Source of the DNA: Burkholderiales bacterium
GTDB taxonomy: Bacteria; Pseudomonadota; Gammaproteobacteria; Burkholderiales; Burkholderiaceae_C
Direction: 5' to 3'
Assembly: GCA_016191525.1 (NCBI GenBank)
Contig: JACPOK010000033.1
Location: 248,001 to 312,000 of the forward strand
DNA length: 64,000 nt
Made by a program: the position numbers and the translations under genes. A model generated the notes under the pieces. That model did no database searches and had not been told where the DNA came from. It saw only the letters and a list, made by a program, of their open reading frames with translations. Positions 38,867 to 47,919 of the stretch are shown here, in pieces (the stretch's first letter is position 1; each line of letters opens with the position of its first letter).

Positions 38867-39853
38867 TTACTCGGGCTGGATGCCAATGGCCTTGACGATG
38901 CCGGCCCAGCGCTCGCGCTCGGAGCGCATGAAGGCCTCGAAGGCCTGCGGCGTCATGCTGGTTTCGGCGATCGAGCCCAGCGCCAGCAACCGCTGGCCGA
39001 CCTCGGGCTGCCTGAGCACGGCGTCCAGCTCGCGGTTCATTCGCGCCACGGCGTCCGCCGGTGTTCCCGCCGGTGCGAACACCCCATTCCAGCCGGTGTA
39101 TTCGAAGCCGCTGAACGTCTCGCCCAGGGTGGGCACGGCCGGCAGGTTGGCCAGGCGCTGCGGTGAACTCGCCGCCAGTGCCTGCATCTGGCCCGACTTC
39201 AGGTAGGCCAGCAGCGCCGCCTCGGGCAGGCAGATCAATTGCACCCGGCCGCCGATCACGTCCTGAATCGCGTCGGGCGCCTTCGTGTACGGCACGTGGT
39301 TGAGCTTGATGCCGGCCATCGCAGCGAATGAATCGGCCAGCATGCCGGAGAACGTCTTCGGCCCTTCGGTGGCAATCGCCACCTCGCCGGGCCTGGCCCT
39401 GGCAAGCGCCACGGCCTCGGCCACCGACTTGCCGGCGAACCCGGCCGACGCAGCGATGACGAACGGACTGCGGCCCACCAGGCGCACCGGCACGAAGTCT
39501 TTCACGGGGTCATAAGGCAAGGCCTTGAAGGTGAAGGCATTGGTCACCATCGCCGCCGTGGTCGCGTAGTAGAAGGTGTAGCCATCGGGCGCCGAACGCG
39601 CCGCTGCCTGCGCGCCGATGACGTTCTGGCCGCCGGGCCGGTTGTCGATCACGATGGGCTGGCCCAGGCTCTTGCTCACCAGGTCCGCCACATAGCGCGC
39701 CAGGATGTCGGGGCCCGATCCGGCCGGCTGCGAAAGAATCCATTTGACCGGGCGCTGGGGCCATGCGGCGGCAGCCGGTTGGGCGCGCAATGTGGGAGCG
39801 GCGGCCATGGTGCTTGCCGCGGCGAGCCAGCCGGTGAATGTGCGTCGTTTCAT
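38867..39853 (-). CDS. Bug/TctC-family periplasmic solute-binding protein
   Basis: The 328-residue receptor starts MKRRTFTGWLAAASTMAAAP, a signal peptide, followed by Bug motifs WILSQPAGSGPDILAR, VIDNRPGGQNVIG, ARSAPDGYTFYY and LPYDPVKDFVPV. It is the last gene of the aromatic ring-cleavage operon, 19 bases after the FAD-monooxygenase gene, and probably binds the operon's aromatic acid. A second Bug gene heads the same operon. No TctA or TctB genes are visible. Confidence 0.92.
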   Translation of the reverse strand: MKRRTFTGWLAAASTMAAAPTLRAQPAAAAWPQRPVKWILSQPAGSGPDILARYVADLVSKSLGQPIVIDNRPGGQNVIGAQAAARSAPDGYTFYYATTAAMVTNAFTFKALPYDPVKDFVPVRLVGRSPFVIAASAGFAGKSVAEAVALARARPGEVAIATEGPKTFSGMLADSFAAMAGIKLNHVPYTKAPDAIQDVIGGRVQLICLPEAALLAYLKSGQMQALAASSPQRLANLPAVPTLGETFSGFEYTGWNGVFAPAGTPADAVARMNRELDAVLRQPEVGQRLLALGSIAETSMTPQAFEAFMRSERERWAGIVKAIGIQPE

Positions 39854-39872
39854 GTTTGCTTCCTTCAGTTTT

Positions 39873-41426
39873 TCAGGCTGTTGTTTCAGTTGAGGCCTGG
39901 AGTTGGGCCTGTGCCGCGTCGAGCAGTGCCGCGATGTCCCCGCCGGTGGCTGCGACACCGAACACATAGTGGTCGGGCCGCACAAGCGCGGCCACGCATT
40001 GCTGCTGGACGAACCAGCGCGCGGCAACGCCGTCGGCTTCGCGCCAGCCGGATGAATCGACCGCCACGATCGTGAGGCCGGGGAACTGCGCTGCCTCGAC
40101 GTCCGGCGCCAGGCCAGGCGCCAGAACCAGGCGCCAGCCGCGCCCGGCGAGGTCGTCCAGCCGCCGGCGCGTTGCCCCCTGCTCTATCCATGGCTGCGGA
40201 AAGATCGTGCCGGCTGCCGCATGCCCGCCGCGCGAGAGCAGCCCTGCGGCCAGCGGCGGCTGCACGTTCTGGCGCGGCACGGACTTGACCACGCCGCCAC
40301 ATTCGGCGAGCAGGTGCGAATCGCGCGCCTTGGCCTTTTCCAGGTCCCGCTGGCCGACCAGCTGCCCGATGTTCTTGATGCGGGTCGTGAGCTCGGTCAC
40401 GTGGCCCTTGCGTTCGATCCCATAGCTGTCCAGCAGGGCGTCACCCGCGCGGCCTTGCAGCACGTCACGCAGCTTCCACGACAGGTTGGCCACGTCGCGT
40501 ATGCCCTGGCACATGCCCTGCCCCAGGAAAGGCGGTTGCTGGTGGGCGGCGTCGCCCGCCACGAACACACGGCCATTGCGCCAGCGGTCGGCCACCAGCG
40601 CGTGGAAGCGATAGGCGGCCTGGCGCCACAGCTGCCCGTCGTCCGGTGTGATCCACCGCGCAAGCAGCTTCCAGGTGCCCTCGGGCGTGGCCGCAGCCAT
40701 CGCGTCCTCGTCTTCGTTGAGGGCGATTTCCCAGCGGCGGTGGTTTTTGGTGCCCACCAGGTAAGTCGTGGGGCGCTGCGGTTCGCAGTACTGCAGGCTC
40801 ACGGTCGGCAGCTTCGCCAGGCCCTTCTCATTGGCCAGCACGTCCACCACCAGCCAGGGCTGGTCAAAGCCCAGGTCTTCCAGCGTGATGCCGGCCAAGC
40901 CGCGCACCGCACTAGACGCGCCGTCGCAGCCGATCACGTATTTCGCGCGCAGCTCGCGGCGCTGCCCGTCTTCAGCCAGCAGCGAAAGGGTGGCGCCTTG
41001 CGCGTCCTGCCCCAGGGCGGTGACGGCCTCGCCCAGCGCCACTTCCACGCAAGGCAAACCCGCCACGTGCGCGCGCAGCACAGCCTCCACCGCCGGCTGG
41101 CTGAACACCAGCGACGGCGGAAAGGCCAGCGGGAACGGCGGTTCCACCGAGGTGAATCGCTTGATCAGCTGGCCCTCGACACCGTAGAACTCCGACGGCG
41201 TGAAAGGCTCGGCATGCTCCAGCACCGCGTCGGCAATGCCCAGCTGCTGGAACACCCGCATGATCTCGTGGTCCAGCGCGAACGCGCGCGGCTTGTCGTA
41301 AATGTCGCGGCTGCGGTCACACACAAAAGTCCGGATGCCGTAGCCGCCCAGCAGCGCCGCCGCGACGGCGCCGCTGGGGCCGAAGCCCACGATGGCGACG
41401 TCAAAGGCGGCATCCGTGTTTTTCAC
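39873..41426 (-). CDS. FAD-dependent aromatic hydroxylase (MhpA-like)
   Basis: The 517-residue flavin monooxygenase resembles 3-(3-hydroxyphenyl)propionate hydroxylase and resorcinol-type hydroxylases. It has GFGPSG at residues 14-19 for FAD, YDKPRAFALDHEIMRVFQQLG, CDGASSAVR and the second FAD motif VFVAGDAAHQQPPFLGQGMCQGIRD. The C-terminal thioredoxin-like domain is present (residues about 400-517). It should add a hydroxyl ortho to an existing one, preparing the ring for the dioxygenase gene nearby. It starts at a GTG overlapping the upstream stop (GTGA). Confidence 0.9.
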   Translation of the reverse strand: MKNTDAAFDVAIVGFGPSGAVAAALLGGYGIRTFVCDRSRDIYDKPRAFALDHEIMRVFQQLGIADAVLEHAEPFTPSEFYGVEGQLIKRFTSVEPPFPLAFPPSLVFSQPAVEAVLRAHVAGLPCVEVALGEAVTALGQDAQGATLSLLAEDGQRRELRAKYVIGCDGASSAVRGLAGITLEDLGFDQPWLVVDVLANEKGLAKLPTVSLQYCEPQRPTTYLVGTKNHRRWEIALNEDEDAMAAATPEGTWKLLARWITPDDGQLWRQAAYRFHALVADRWRNGRVFVAGDAAHQQPPFLGQGMCQGIRDVANLSWKLRDVLQGRAGDALLDSYGIERKGHVTELTTRIKNIGQLVGQRDLEKAKARDSHLLAECGGVVKSVPRQNVQPPLAAGLLSRGGHAAAGTIFPQPWIEQGATRRRLDDLAGRGWRLVLAPGLAPDVEAAQFPGLTIVAVDSSGWREADGVAARWFVQQQCVAALVRPDHYVFGVAATGGDIAALLDAAQAQLQASTETTA

Positions 41427-42292
41427 ACTTCGTCCCGGATGGGGTTGGACAACACGCCCACGCGCTCGATGTCGATCTCGATGGTGTCGCCGTGCTTCAT
41501 CCACACCGGCGGCGTGCGCGCCTGGCCCACACCGGCGGGCGTGCCCATGATGATCACGTCGCCCGGCTCAAGCGTCATGCATTCGGTCAGCAGCGCGATG
41601 GTCTCGGCCACGCCCCAGATCATGTCGGTGGTGTTGGCGTCCTGCATGACCTTGCCGTTCAGCCGGCTCTGGATGCGCAGGCCTGTGGCGCCAGGCGGCA
41701 GTTCTTCGGCCGTCACCAGCACCGGGCCGAAGCCGCCGGTGCCGTCGAAGTTCTTGCCGATGGTCCATTGCGGTGTCTTCTTCTGGTAGTCGCGAACCGA
41801 CATGTCGTTGAAGCAGCTGTAGCCGAACACGCACGACAGCGCATCGGCCTGCTTCAGGTGGCGAGCCTTGGTGCCGATGATCACGGCCAGCTCAGCCTCG
41901 TAATCGAAGCGTTCCGAAACGCGCGGTCGCAGGCCCGGCTCGCCGTGCGCCATGGTGGAGGTGGCGCCGCGCAGGAAGAACCACGGGTATTCGGGCTTTT
42001 CGCGGCCGCCTTCCTTGGCATGGTCATAGTAGTTCAGGCCCAGGCAGACGATCTTGCCGGGGCGCGTGAGCACCGGTGCGTACACGATGCCAGCCAGCGG
42101 GATGCGTGGCGCACCCGATGCGATTGCGGCCTTGCCCGCTGCAACGAGGTCCACCCCGGACAGCAGCGCGGCGCCCATGTCGGGCGGCACCTGCAGCTGG
42201 GCCGAGGCCAGGTCGATGACGGATTCACCGTCGAGCACGCCCAGGCGGGTGGCGCCGCCGGCACCGGTGGGGCGGTAAGTGATGAACTTCAT
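41423..42292 (-). CDS. Fumarylacetoacetate hydrolase family protein
   Basis: The 289-residue enzyme has the FAH catalytic core: CLGLNYYDHAKEGG, RFDYEAELAVIIGTKAR with the metal-binding Glu pair, FNDMSVRDYQKKTPQW, and the C-terminal PGDVIIMGTPAGVGQARTPP. Family members hydrolyse acylpyruvates or decarboxylate or isomerise ring-cleavage products. In this operon it probably acts on the product of the extradiol dioxygenase. ATGA and GTGA overlaps couple it to both neighbours. Confidence 0.92.
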   Translation of the reverse strand: MKFITYRPTGAGGATRLGVLDGESVIDLASAQLQVPPDMGAALLSGVDLVAAGKAAIASGAPRIPLAGIVYAPVLTRPGKIVCLGLNYYDHAKEGGREKPEYPWFFLRGATSTMAHGEPGLRPRVSERFDYEAELAVIIGTKARHLKQADALSCVFGYSCFNDMSVRDYQKKTPQWTIGKNFDGTGGFGPVLVTAEELPPGATGLRIQSRLNGKVMQDANTTDMIWGVAETIALLTECMTLEPGDVIIMGTPAGVGQARTPPVWMKHGDTIEIDIERVGVLSNPIRDEV

Positions 42293-43209
42293 GAGGGGTC
42301 TCCTGGTTTTGCGAAAGCGATCTGTTTCTGGGCGTCTTTCAGCCGCGGGGTTGGGCCGACGGCAATGCCCCACTGGTCCAGCCGTCCGGGCGGCCATTTC
42401 CAGTCCTGCGGGCCACGCGCCACATGGCTGTCGTCGACCTGCTCGACGTCGGCGGTGTACTCGATGACAAAGCCGCCGGGGCCGACGAAATAATTGAAGA
42501 TGTTGTCGCCGGGCCCGTGCCGCCCTGGGCCCCATTCGATGGCGTAGCCCGCGTCTTTCATGCGCCCGCCGCCGCGCATCACCGACTCCATCGACGGCAT
42601 CACAAAGGCGATGTGGTTCAGGCAATCGTTGTCGGCGTCGGCGAGTGCGATGCTGTGGTGGTCGCCGCCGGCGGCCTGCGGCAAGCGCAGGAAGGCCATG
42701 ATTCGCGTGCGGTCCGAGAGGCGAAAGCCCAGCGCGTTTTCGTAGAACGGCTGCACCGCCGCCACGTCGTGGCTGTTCATCACGGCGTGGGCGAGGCGGC
42801 TTGGCCGGTCCCGCTGTTCCTGGATGTCGGAATGCTGTTCGTCGCCGTGGACGAAGCGCAGCACACGGCCTTGCGGGTCAACTACGGTCACGGCCTCACC
42901 GCCACCCGGTTCAGTGACAGGGCTGCGTGCGTGGACCACCATGCCGCCATGCGTTTTCGTGTTTCGAGCCAGGGTGTCGAGTGCATCGGCGCTGCTCGCG
43001 CGCAGCGTGACCGACAGCAACTGCGAACTCGCGCGCGGGTGCAGGGCCAGCAGGTGGTGGTCGGCACCGGTGCCGCGCAGGTAAACCACGCCGCCTTCGC
43101 GCGCGGCCACCGACAGGTTCCAGGTCTCTGTGAAAAAGGCTTCGGCCGCGGGCACGTCGGCCAGGCCGATCTCGACGCTGCGAAGGCCGGACAGCAGGCG
43201 TTCGTTCAT
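42289..43209 (-). CDS. Type I extradiol ring-cleavage dioxygenase (VOC superfamily)
   Basis: The 306-residue protein has two VOC modules. Likely iron ligands are the His in LAHAVMNSHD, the His in CLNHIAFVMPS and the Glu in GGFVIEYTADV, as in catechol 2,3-dioxygenase-type enzymes. GPGDNIFNYFVGPGG precedes the last. It should cleave a catechol-like ring next to the hydroxyls. It is coupled by four-base overlaps to the amidohydrolase and FAH genes. The substrate is unknown. Confidence 0.88.
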   Translation of the reverse strand: MNERLLSGLRSVEIGLADVPAAEAFFTETWNLSVAAREGGVVYLRGTGADHHLLALHPRASSQLLSVTLRASSADALDTLARNTKTHGGMVVHARSPVTEPGGGEAVTVVDPQGRVLRFVHGDEQHSDIQEQRDRPSRLAHAVMNSHDVAAVQPFYENALGFRLSDRTRIMAFLRLPQAAGGDHHSIALADADNDCLNHIAFVMPSMESVMRGGGRMKDAGYAIEWGPGRHGPGDNIFNYFVGPGGFVIEYTADVEQVDDSHVARGPQDWKWPPGRLDQWGIAVGPTPRLKDAQKQIAFAKPGDPS

Positions 43210-44237
43210 GTGTTCTCCTCCAGGGGCAAGCCCAGGAATCTGCGCGCGTTGCCCTGCAAAAGCAGCTCTCGCGTGGCCTCGTCAAAGCCAGCCGCATCAA
43301 TGCTTTCCACCGGACGGCGGTCATGGAAGTTGAAAGGGTAGTCCGTGCCGATCAGCAGTTGCGTCTCGCCGAACTGGGCCACCAGGTGGCGCAGCGTGGA
43401 TGCATCGAACACCAGCGTGTCGAAGAACAGCTTGCGGGCCTGTTCGCGCGGCGCGGCAGTGATGCATTCCTTCAATGCCGGAAACACGCCCCAGCTTTGT
43501 TGCAGGCGCGGCAGCAGCAAGCCCAGCGTGCCGCCGCCGTGGCTGAAGGCAATGCGCAAGCCGGGGCGGCGCTGCATCAGATTGGTGGTGAGAACAGAGG
43601 CGGCCGCGAGGCCGACGTCGCTCGGATAACCCAGCACCTGCTGCAGCGGTGGCGGGCCGATCAGCCGTTCCATTCCGGCGGGCCGAATGGCGTGCACAAA
43701 AACGGCGGCGCCCAGCGACTCGCAGGCTTCAAGAAACGGGTCGAATTCCGGCGCGCCGATCGGCCGGCCGTTGATGTTGCTGCCGACCTCGACGCCGGAA
43801 AAACCCAGGGTGCGAACGCAGTATTCCAGCTCGCGGATCGCCATGTCCACGTCCTGCAGCGGCACGGCACCCAGCCCAAGCAGATGCCCGCCGGACTCGG
43901 CCACCATGGCCGCTATCTGCTCGTTGAGGTAGCGCAGCAGCGGCTGGGCATCGCTGGCAGCCATCCAGTAGGACAGCAATTCCGGCATGGGCGAGATGGC
44001 CTGCAGGTCCAGGCCCATTTCCGGCATGTCGGCGATGCGCCCGGCCGTGTCCCAGCATCTGTCGGAGACCGTGCGGTAATTCTTGCCCGCGATCATCACG
44101 CTGCGGTGGCAGGCCTGCGCCGGCGCCATGGAGGGCCAGTCGGCGGGCACGGAAGCACCCAGGTAGCTCGGGAAGTCGTGCGGCACCATGTGGGCATGGG
44201 CGTCGATGCCGCATCGGTATTTGAGTGTGGCTGTCAT
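43206..44237 (-). CDS. Amidohydrolase-family decarboxylase-like protein (ACMSD type)
   Basis: The 343-residue TIM-barrel protein has metal motif DAHAH at residues 12-16, VFVHAIRP, FSHGGGTLG and GTDYPFNF with the catalytic Asp. This pattern fits ACMSD and gamma-resorcylate decarboxylase relatives, which remove carboxylate from aromatic acids or ring-cleavage products, rather than amide hydrolysis. The start at 44237 is the first Met fitting the family. Its role in the operon is probably decarboxylation. Confidence 0.86.
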   Translation of the reverse strand: MTATLKYRCGIDAHAHMVPHDFPSYLGASVPADWPSMAPAQACHRSVMIAGKNYRTVSDRCWDTAGRIADMPEMGLDLQAISPMPELLSYWMAASDAQPLLRYLNEQIAAMVAESGGHLLGLGAVPLQDVDMAIRELEYCVRTLGFSGVEVGSNINGRPIGAPEFDPFLEACESLGAAVFVHAIRPAGMERLIGPPPLQQVLGYPSDVGLAAASVLTTNLMQRRPGLRIAFSHGGGTLGLLLPRLQQSWGVFPALKECITAAPREQARKLFFDTLVFDASTLRHLVAQFGETQLLIGTDYPFNFHDRRPVESIDAAGFDEATRELLLQGNARRFLGLPLEENT

Positions 44238-44266
44238 GCTGGCGGCCCGGAAAAGCGCCCTGCGGC

Positions 44267-44698
44267 CTACCCGCTGACCAGGCCCGCCGCCGCGACGCCC
44301 GCCATGCAAATCAGCTCGTCCTCGTCCCCGGTGCCACCGCTGGCGCCGACGGCGCCCAGCACCTTGCCGGCCGCGTCCTTGATCAGCACCGCGCCGGTCT
44401 GCGGCAGGAACTTGCCGCCCGAGGTGGCCGCCAGCGAGACGAAAAAGTTGGGGTTGCCCTGGGCCCGTTCGCCCAGCACGCGGCTGGAAGCACCCATGCC
44501 CACAGCGCCCCAGGCCTTGGCCTGCGCGACGTCAAAGCGGAACATGCTGGCGCCGTCCTCACGGGCAAAGGCCTTGAGGTTGCCGGCGTCGTCCAGCACG
44601 GCGACGCCCATGGGCTTGAAGCCTGATTCTTTCGATTTCGCAAGGGCCGCGCTGATGATCTGCTGGGCCTGGGCCAGGGTGAGGGGTGTGAATGACAT
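44267..44698 (-). CDS. HbpS/GlcG-family haem-binding-like protein
   Basis: The 143-residue protein has the family pattern AQQIISAALAKSKESGF, MGVAVLDDAGNLKAFAREDG, GGKFLPQTGAVLIKD and the C-terminal VGASGGTGDEDE. Members bind haem or act as small accessory proteins in aromatic and glycolate catabolic operons; function is poorly defined. It has no signal peptide, so it is probably cytoplasmic. It lies between the fusion gene and the amidohydrolase gene. Confidence 0.9.
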   Translation of the reverse strand: MSFTPLTLAQAQQIISAALAKSKESGFKPMGVAVLDDAGNLKAFAREDGASMFRFDVAQAKAWGAVGMGASSRVLGERAQGNPNFFVSLAATSGGKFLPQTGAVLIKDAAGKVLGAVGASGGTGDEDELICMAGVAAAGLVSG

Positions 44699-44720
44699 GA
44701 AGTACGTCCGTGGAGAAAAA

Positions 44721-47700
44721 TCAGAAAGGATACTGCCGCGGCGTGGTCTGCAGCGTCATCCAGCGCAGTTCGGTGAAGGCCTCGATGCCGGCCTTGCCGC
44801 CGAAGCGGCCGTGGCCCGAGTCCTTGACGCCGCCAAACGGCATCTGCGCCTCATCATGAACCGTAGGGCCGTTGACGTGGCAGATTCCAGACTCGATGCG
44901 GCGCGCCACCTGGAAAGCCCGCGCCACGTCGCCGCCGAACACGGCGGCCGACAGGCCATACGGGTTGTCGTTGGCGCAGGCCACCGCCTCTTCCACACCG
45001 TTCACGCGCACCACCGGCTTGACCGGGCCGAAGCTCTCGTCGTGGTAGATCTTCATGTCGCTGGTAACGTGGTCCAGGATGGTGGCGGCCATCAGCGTGT
45101 TTTCCGCCTTGCCGCCGCACACCAGTTTGGCGCCCTTGTCCAGCGCGTCGTCAATCAGCGCGTTGCAGCGCTCCACCGTGGCCATGTCCACCACCGAGCC
45201 CAGCACCACCGGGCCCTTGCGCGGGTCGCCCAGCGGCAGTCCGACGGCGCGGGCGGCCAGCTTGGCGACAAAGGTATCGGCCACCTTGTTGTCGACGATC
45301 AGGCGCTCGGTCGACATGCAGATCTGGCCCGAATTGGCGAAGGCGCCGAAGATCGCGCCATTCACGGCCGCTTCCAGGTCGGCGTCGTCCAGCACCACCA
45401 TGGGCGCCTTGCCGCCCAGCTCCAGCACCACAGGCTTGAGGTGCTTGGCGCAGGTCATGGCGATGATGCGGCCCACCTTGGTCGAGCCTGTGAAGTTGAC
45501 GCGCTTGACGGCCGGGTGCGCCACCATGGCCTCCACCACCTCGGCGGCGTCGGCCGGCGCATTGGTCACGAAATTCACCACCCCGGGCGGCAGGCCGGCC
45601 TCCTGCAAGGCTTCAATGATCAGGCCGTGGGTGGCGGGGCACAGCTCCGATCCCTTGAGCACCACCGTGTTGCCACAGGCCAGCGGCGTTGCGATGGCGC
45701 GCACGCCCAGGATCACCGGCGCGTTCCACGGCGCGATGCCCAGCACCACGCCGGCCGGCACGCGCAGGCCCATGGCCAGGCTGCCCGGCACGTCCGAGGG
45801 AATCACCTCGCCGCTGATGTGCGTGGTGATGGCGGCGGCCTCCTGGAGCATGCTGGCCGCGAGGTGGGCGTTAAAGCCCGCCCAGGGCGCACCGGCGCCC
45901 GTTTCCATGGCCATGATGGCGACGAACTGCGGCGTTTTGGCTTCCAGCGCTTCGGCCGCCTTGAGCAGCAAGGCGCGGCGGGCGCCCGGCCCCATGGCCG
46001 ACCAGGCCGGGAACGCTTTGGCGGCGGCTTCCACAGCCGTGAGCGCGTCCTGCGCATTGGCGGCCGGGGCACGCGTGGCCACGCTGCCGTCCATGGGGTT
46101 GCGGCGCTCGAAGGTCTTGCCGCTGGCGGCCTGGGTGCGCTCGCCGCCGATCAGCATACGGATGTCGTTCATTTTTTTCTCCTTGGAATGAGGTGAGGCG
46201 ACGCGCGTGAGCGCGTCGAAGCCGAAGCGGTTCATGCTGCCGAACATCGGCATGGCTGGGTGCGGCAGGAATTTGGTGCGGCAGTCCAGCACAGCCGGCA
46301 GGCCTGAGGCGATGGCTCGTTCAAGCGCAGCCGCCACGTCGCCCGCGCGGGTCACGACTTCGCCATGGCAGCCGAAGCCGCGGGCAATGGCTGCGTAATC
46401 GCAGTCTTCCAGGCTGGTGCCCATCTCGAAGTCCAGCGCCATGCGCTGGCCGGCGCGGATGATGCCCCAGGCCGCGTTGTTGTGGATGATGTTGATCACC
46501 GGCAGGCGATGGCGCCGCGCGGTGTCCAGCTCATTGACGGTGAAGCCGAAGGAACCGTCGCCGGTGATGTTGACCACCGCCCTGCCCGGCTGCTGCAGCT
46601 TGAGCGACAAGGCGTACGGCAGGCCGAAGCCCAGGTGGCTCATTCCGGGCTCGTGAAAGCGCGTGCGGACGTCGTGCGCAGGCGTCAGGTCGTTGCTCCA
46701 GAAGGTGGTGTGGCCACCGTCGTACACCGCCAGCGCATCGTGCGGCAGCGCGTCGGCCACGGCCTTGGCCAGCGCCGCCGGGTGCATGGTTTCCTCGGTG
46801 TCGACGGCCATGATCGCCAGCTTGGCGTCGTAACGCGCGCGCACCGCGCGGATGCGCGCCAGCCAGCCGTCTTCCACCGCCAGCACCGGCGACTCGCCCA
46901 GCGCTTGCAGCAGGTCCGCCAGTGCCAGGCCGGCGTCGGCCACCATGGCCACTTCGTGCAGGGCCGGCTGGCCCAGCGCCGATGGGTCGGTGTTGATGTT
47001 GATCACGCGATGCTGGCGCCGTGCAAAAGGCCCGCGCTCGTCCCACATCCAGGACGACCAGCGGCAGCCTACAGAGACGATCACATCCGCCTGCTCGAAG
47101 GCCTGCTTGACGGCGTCGCCCGCAATCAGGCCGCCGTGGCCAATGAACTGGGCACTGGTGGTGGGCACTACGCCCAGCGCCATCTGGGTCGGCACTGCCG
47201 GCGCATTGAGCAACTTCGCCAGGCTGCGAATGGCCTCCTGCGCACCGCTCGCCACCACGCCGCCGCCGGCCACGACCAGCGGCCGCTTTGCCGCGCGCAA
47301 CAGTTGCGCCGCATCCTGTACGGCCTGCGCGGCCGGACGCGATCCCAAAGTGGCGCGGTAGCGGCCAGGCGCCACGTCAAACTCATCGTCGGCAAAGCTG
47401 CATATGCCCGAGAGCACGTCCTGCGGTATGTCCAGGTGCACCGGGCCGGGCCGCCCGCCCAGCGCCTCACGAAAGGCGCGGCGCGCCAGTTCCGGGATCC
47501 GGCGGCCATCGTGCACCACCGCGTTCCATTTGGTGATGGGCGCGGTGACGGCGCAGGTGTCCAGGTCCATGAACATGCCGCTGTGCGGGTACGCGGCGGC
47601 CCGGTGCTGGTTGGTGGTAATCGCCAGCAGCGGCAGGTTGTTGCCGAAGGCCACACCCAGCCCTGAGGCCATGTTCAGCCCGCCGGGGCCCATCTCACCG

Positions 47701-47915
47701 AGAGCCACCGCCATGCGGCCGGAGCCGGCATTGACGGCCGCGGCCATCATCGGGCCAGCCGCCTCATGGCGCACGCCGACAAAGCGCAGGCGCGGCTCCT
47801 GCGAGATGGCATGCAGCAACGGCGCCAGCTTGCCGCCGACGATGCCGAAAGCAAACGGCACCTGCTCGGCCGCCAGCACGCGCACCAGCGCCTGCGCGCC
47901 TGTCAGTTGGAGCAA
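44721..47915 (-). CDS. ThDP-dependent decarboxylase-like protein fused in frame to aldehyde dehydrogenase
   Basis: One uninterrupted frame of 1064 codons encodes two enzymes. Residues 1-570 form a ThDP enzyme of the benzoylformate decarboxylase/acetolactate synthase group: catalytic Glu in RHEAAGP, and the ThDP/Mg motif GDGSFGFT through IHNNAAWG. From residue 582 (Met at 46172) comes a complete 483-residue aldehyde dehydrogenase (FTGSTKVGR, LELGGKAP with the Glu, SGQICMSTE with the catalytic Cys) like salicylaldehyde/vanillin dehydrogenases. The linker is VASPHSKEKK. No stop separates them, yet a good ribosome site precedes the ALDH Met, so both the fusion and a separate ALDH may be made. The chemistry fits 2-oxoacid to aldehyde to acid. 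The start is a TTG at 47915 behind GGAGG. Confidence 0.82.
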   Translation of the reverse strand: MLQLTGAQALVRVLAAEQVPFAFGIVGGKLAPLLHAISQEPRLRFVGVRHEAAGPMMAAAVNAGSGRMAVALGEMGPGGLNMASGLGVAFGNNLPLLAITTNQHRAAAYPHSGMFMDLDTCAVTAPITKWNAVVHDGRRIPELARRAFREALGGRPGPVHLDIPQDVLSGICSFADDEFDVAPGRYRATLGSRPAAQAVQDAAQLLRAAKRPLVVAGGGVVASGAQEAIRSLAKLLNAPAVPTQMALGVVPTTSAQFIGHGGLIAGDAVKQAFEQADVIVSVGCRWSSWMWDERGPFARRQHRVININTDPSALGQPALHEVAMVADAGLALADLLQALGESPVLAVEDGWLARIRAVRARYDAKLAIMAVDTEETMHPAALAKAVADALPHDALAVYDGGHTTFWSNDLTPAHDVRTRFHEPGMSHLGFGLPYALSLKLQQPGRAVVNITGDGSFGFTVNELDTARRHRLPVINIIHNNAAWGIIRAGQRMALDFEMGTSLEDCDYAAIARGFGCHGEVVTRAGDVAAALERAIASGLPAVLDCRTKFLPHPAMPMFGSMNRFGFDALTRVASPHSKEKKMNDIRMLIGGERTQAASGKTFERRNPMDGSVATRAPAANAQDALTAVEAAAKAFPAWSAMGPGARRALLLKAAEALEAKTPQFVAIMAMETGAGAPWAGFNAHLAASMLQEAAAITTHISGEVIPSDVPGSLAMGLRVPAGVVLGIAPWNAPVILGVRAIATPLACGNTVVLKGSELCPATHGLIIEALQEAGLPPGVVNFVTNAPADAAEVVEAMVAHPAVKRVNFTGSTKVGRIIAMTCAKHLKPVVLELGGKAPMVVLDDADLEAAVNGAIFGAFANSGQICMSTERLIVDNKVADTFVAKLAARAVGLPLGDPRKGPVVLGSVVDMATVERCNALIDDALDKGAKLVCGGKAENTLMAATILDHVTSDMKIYHDESFGPVKPVVRVNGVEEAVACANDNPYGLSAAVFGGDVARAFQVARRIESGICHVNGPTVHDEAQMPFGGVKDSGHGRFGGKAGIEAFTELRWMTLQTTPRQYPF
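46179..46184 (-). promoter_or_regulatory. Internal ribosome-binding site AAGGAG before the ALDH start inside the fused frame
   Basis: On the minus strand AAGGAG lies six bases (AAAAAA) before the ATG at 46172 that opens the aldehyde dehydrogenase. It is a near-ideal Shine-Dalgarno and is embedded in the codons for the linker residues KEK. Confidence 0.7.
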
Positions 47916-47919
47916 AACC

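Noticed and set aside
43323..46196. A 957-codon open frame on the plus strand
   Set aside because: It is antisense to the amidohydrolase, HbpS and ALDH genes and has a composition dominated by His, Arg, Gly and Gln, typical of the reverse of GC-rich coding DNA, with no recognisable domain.
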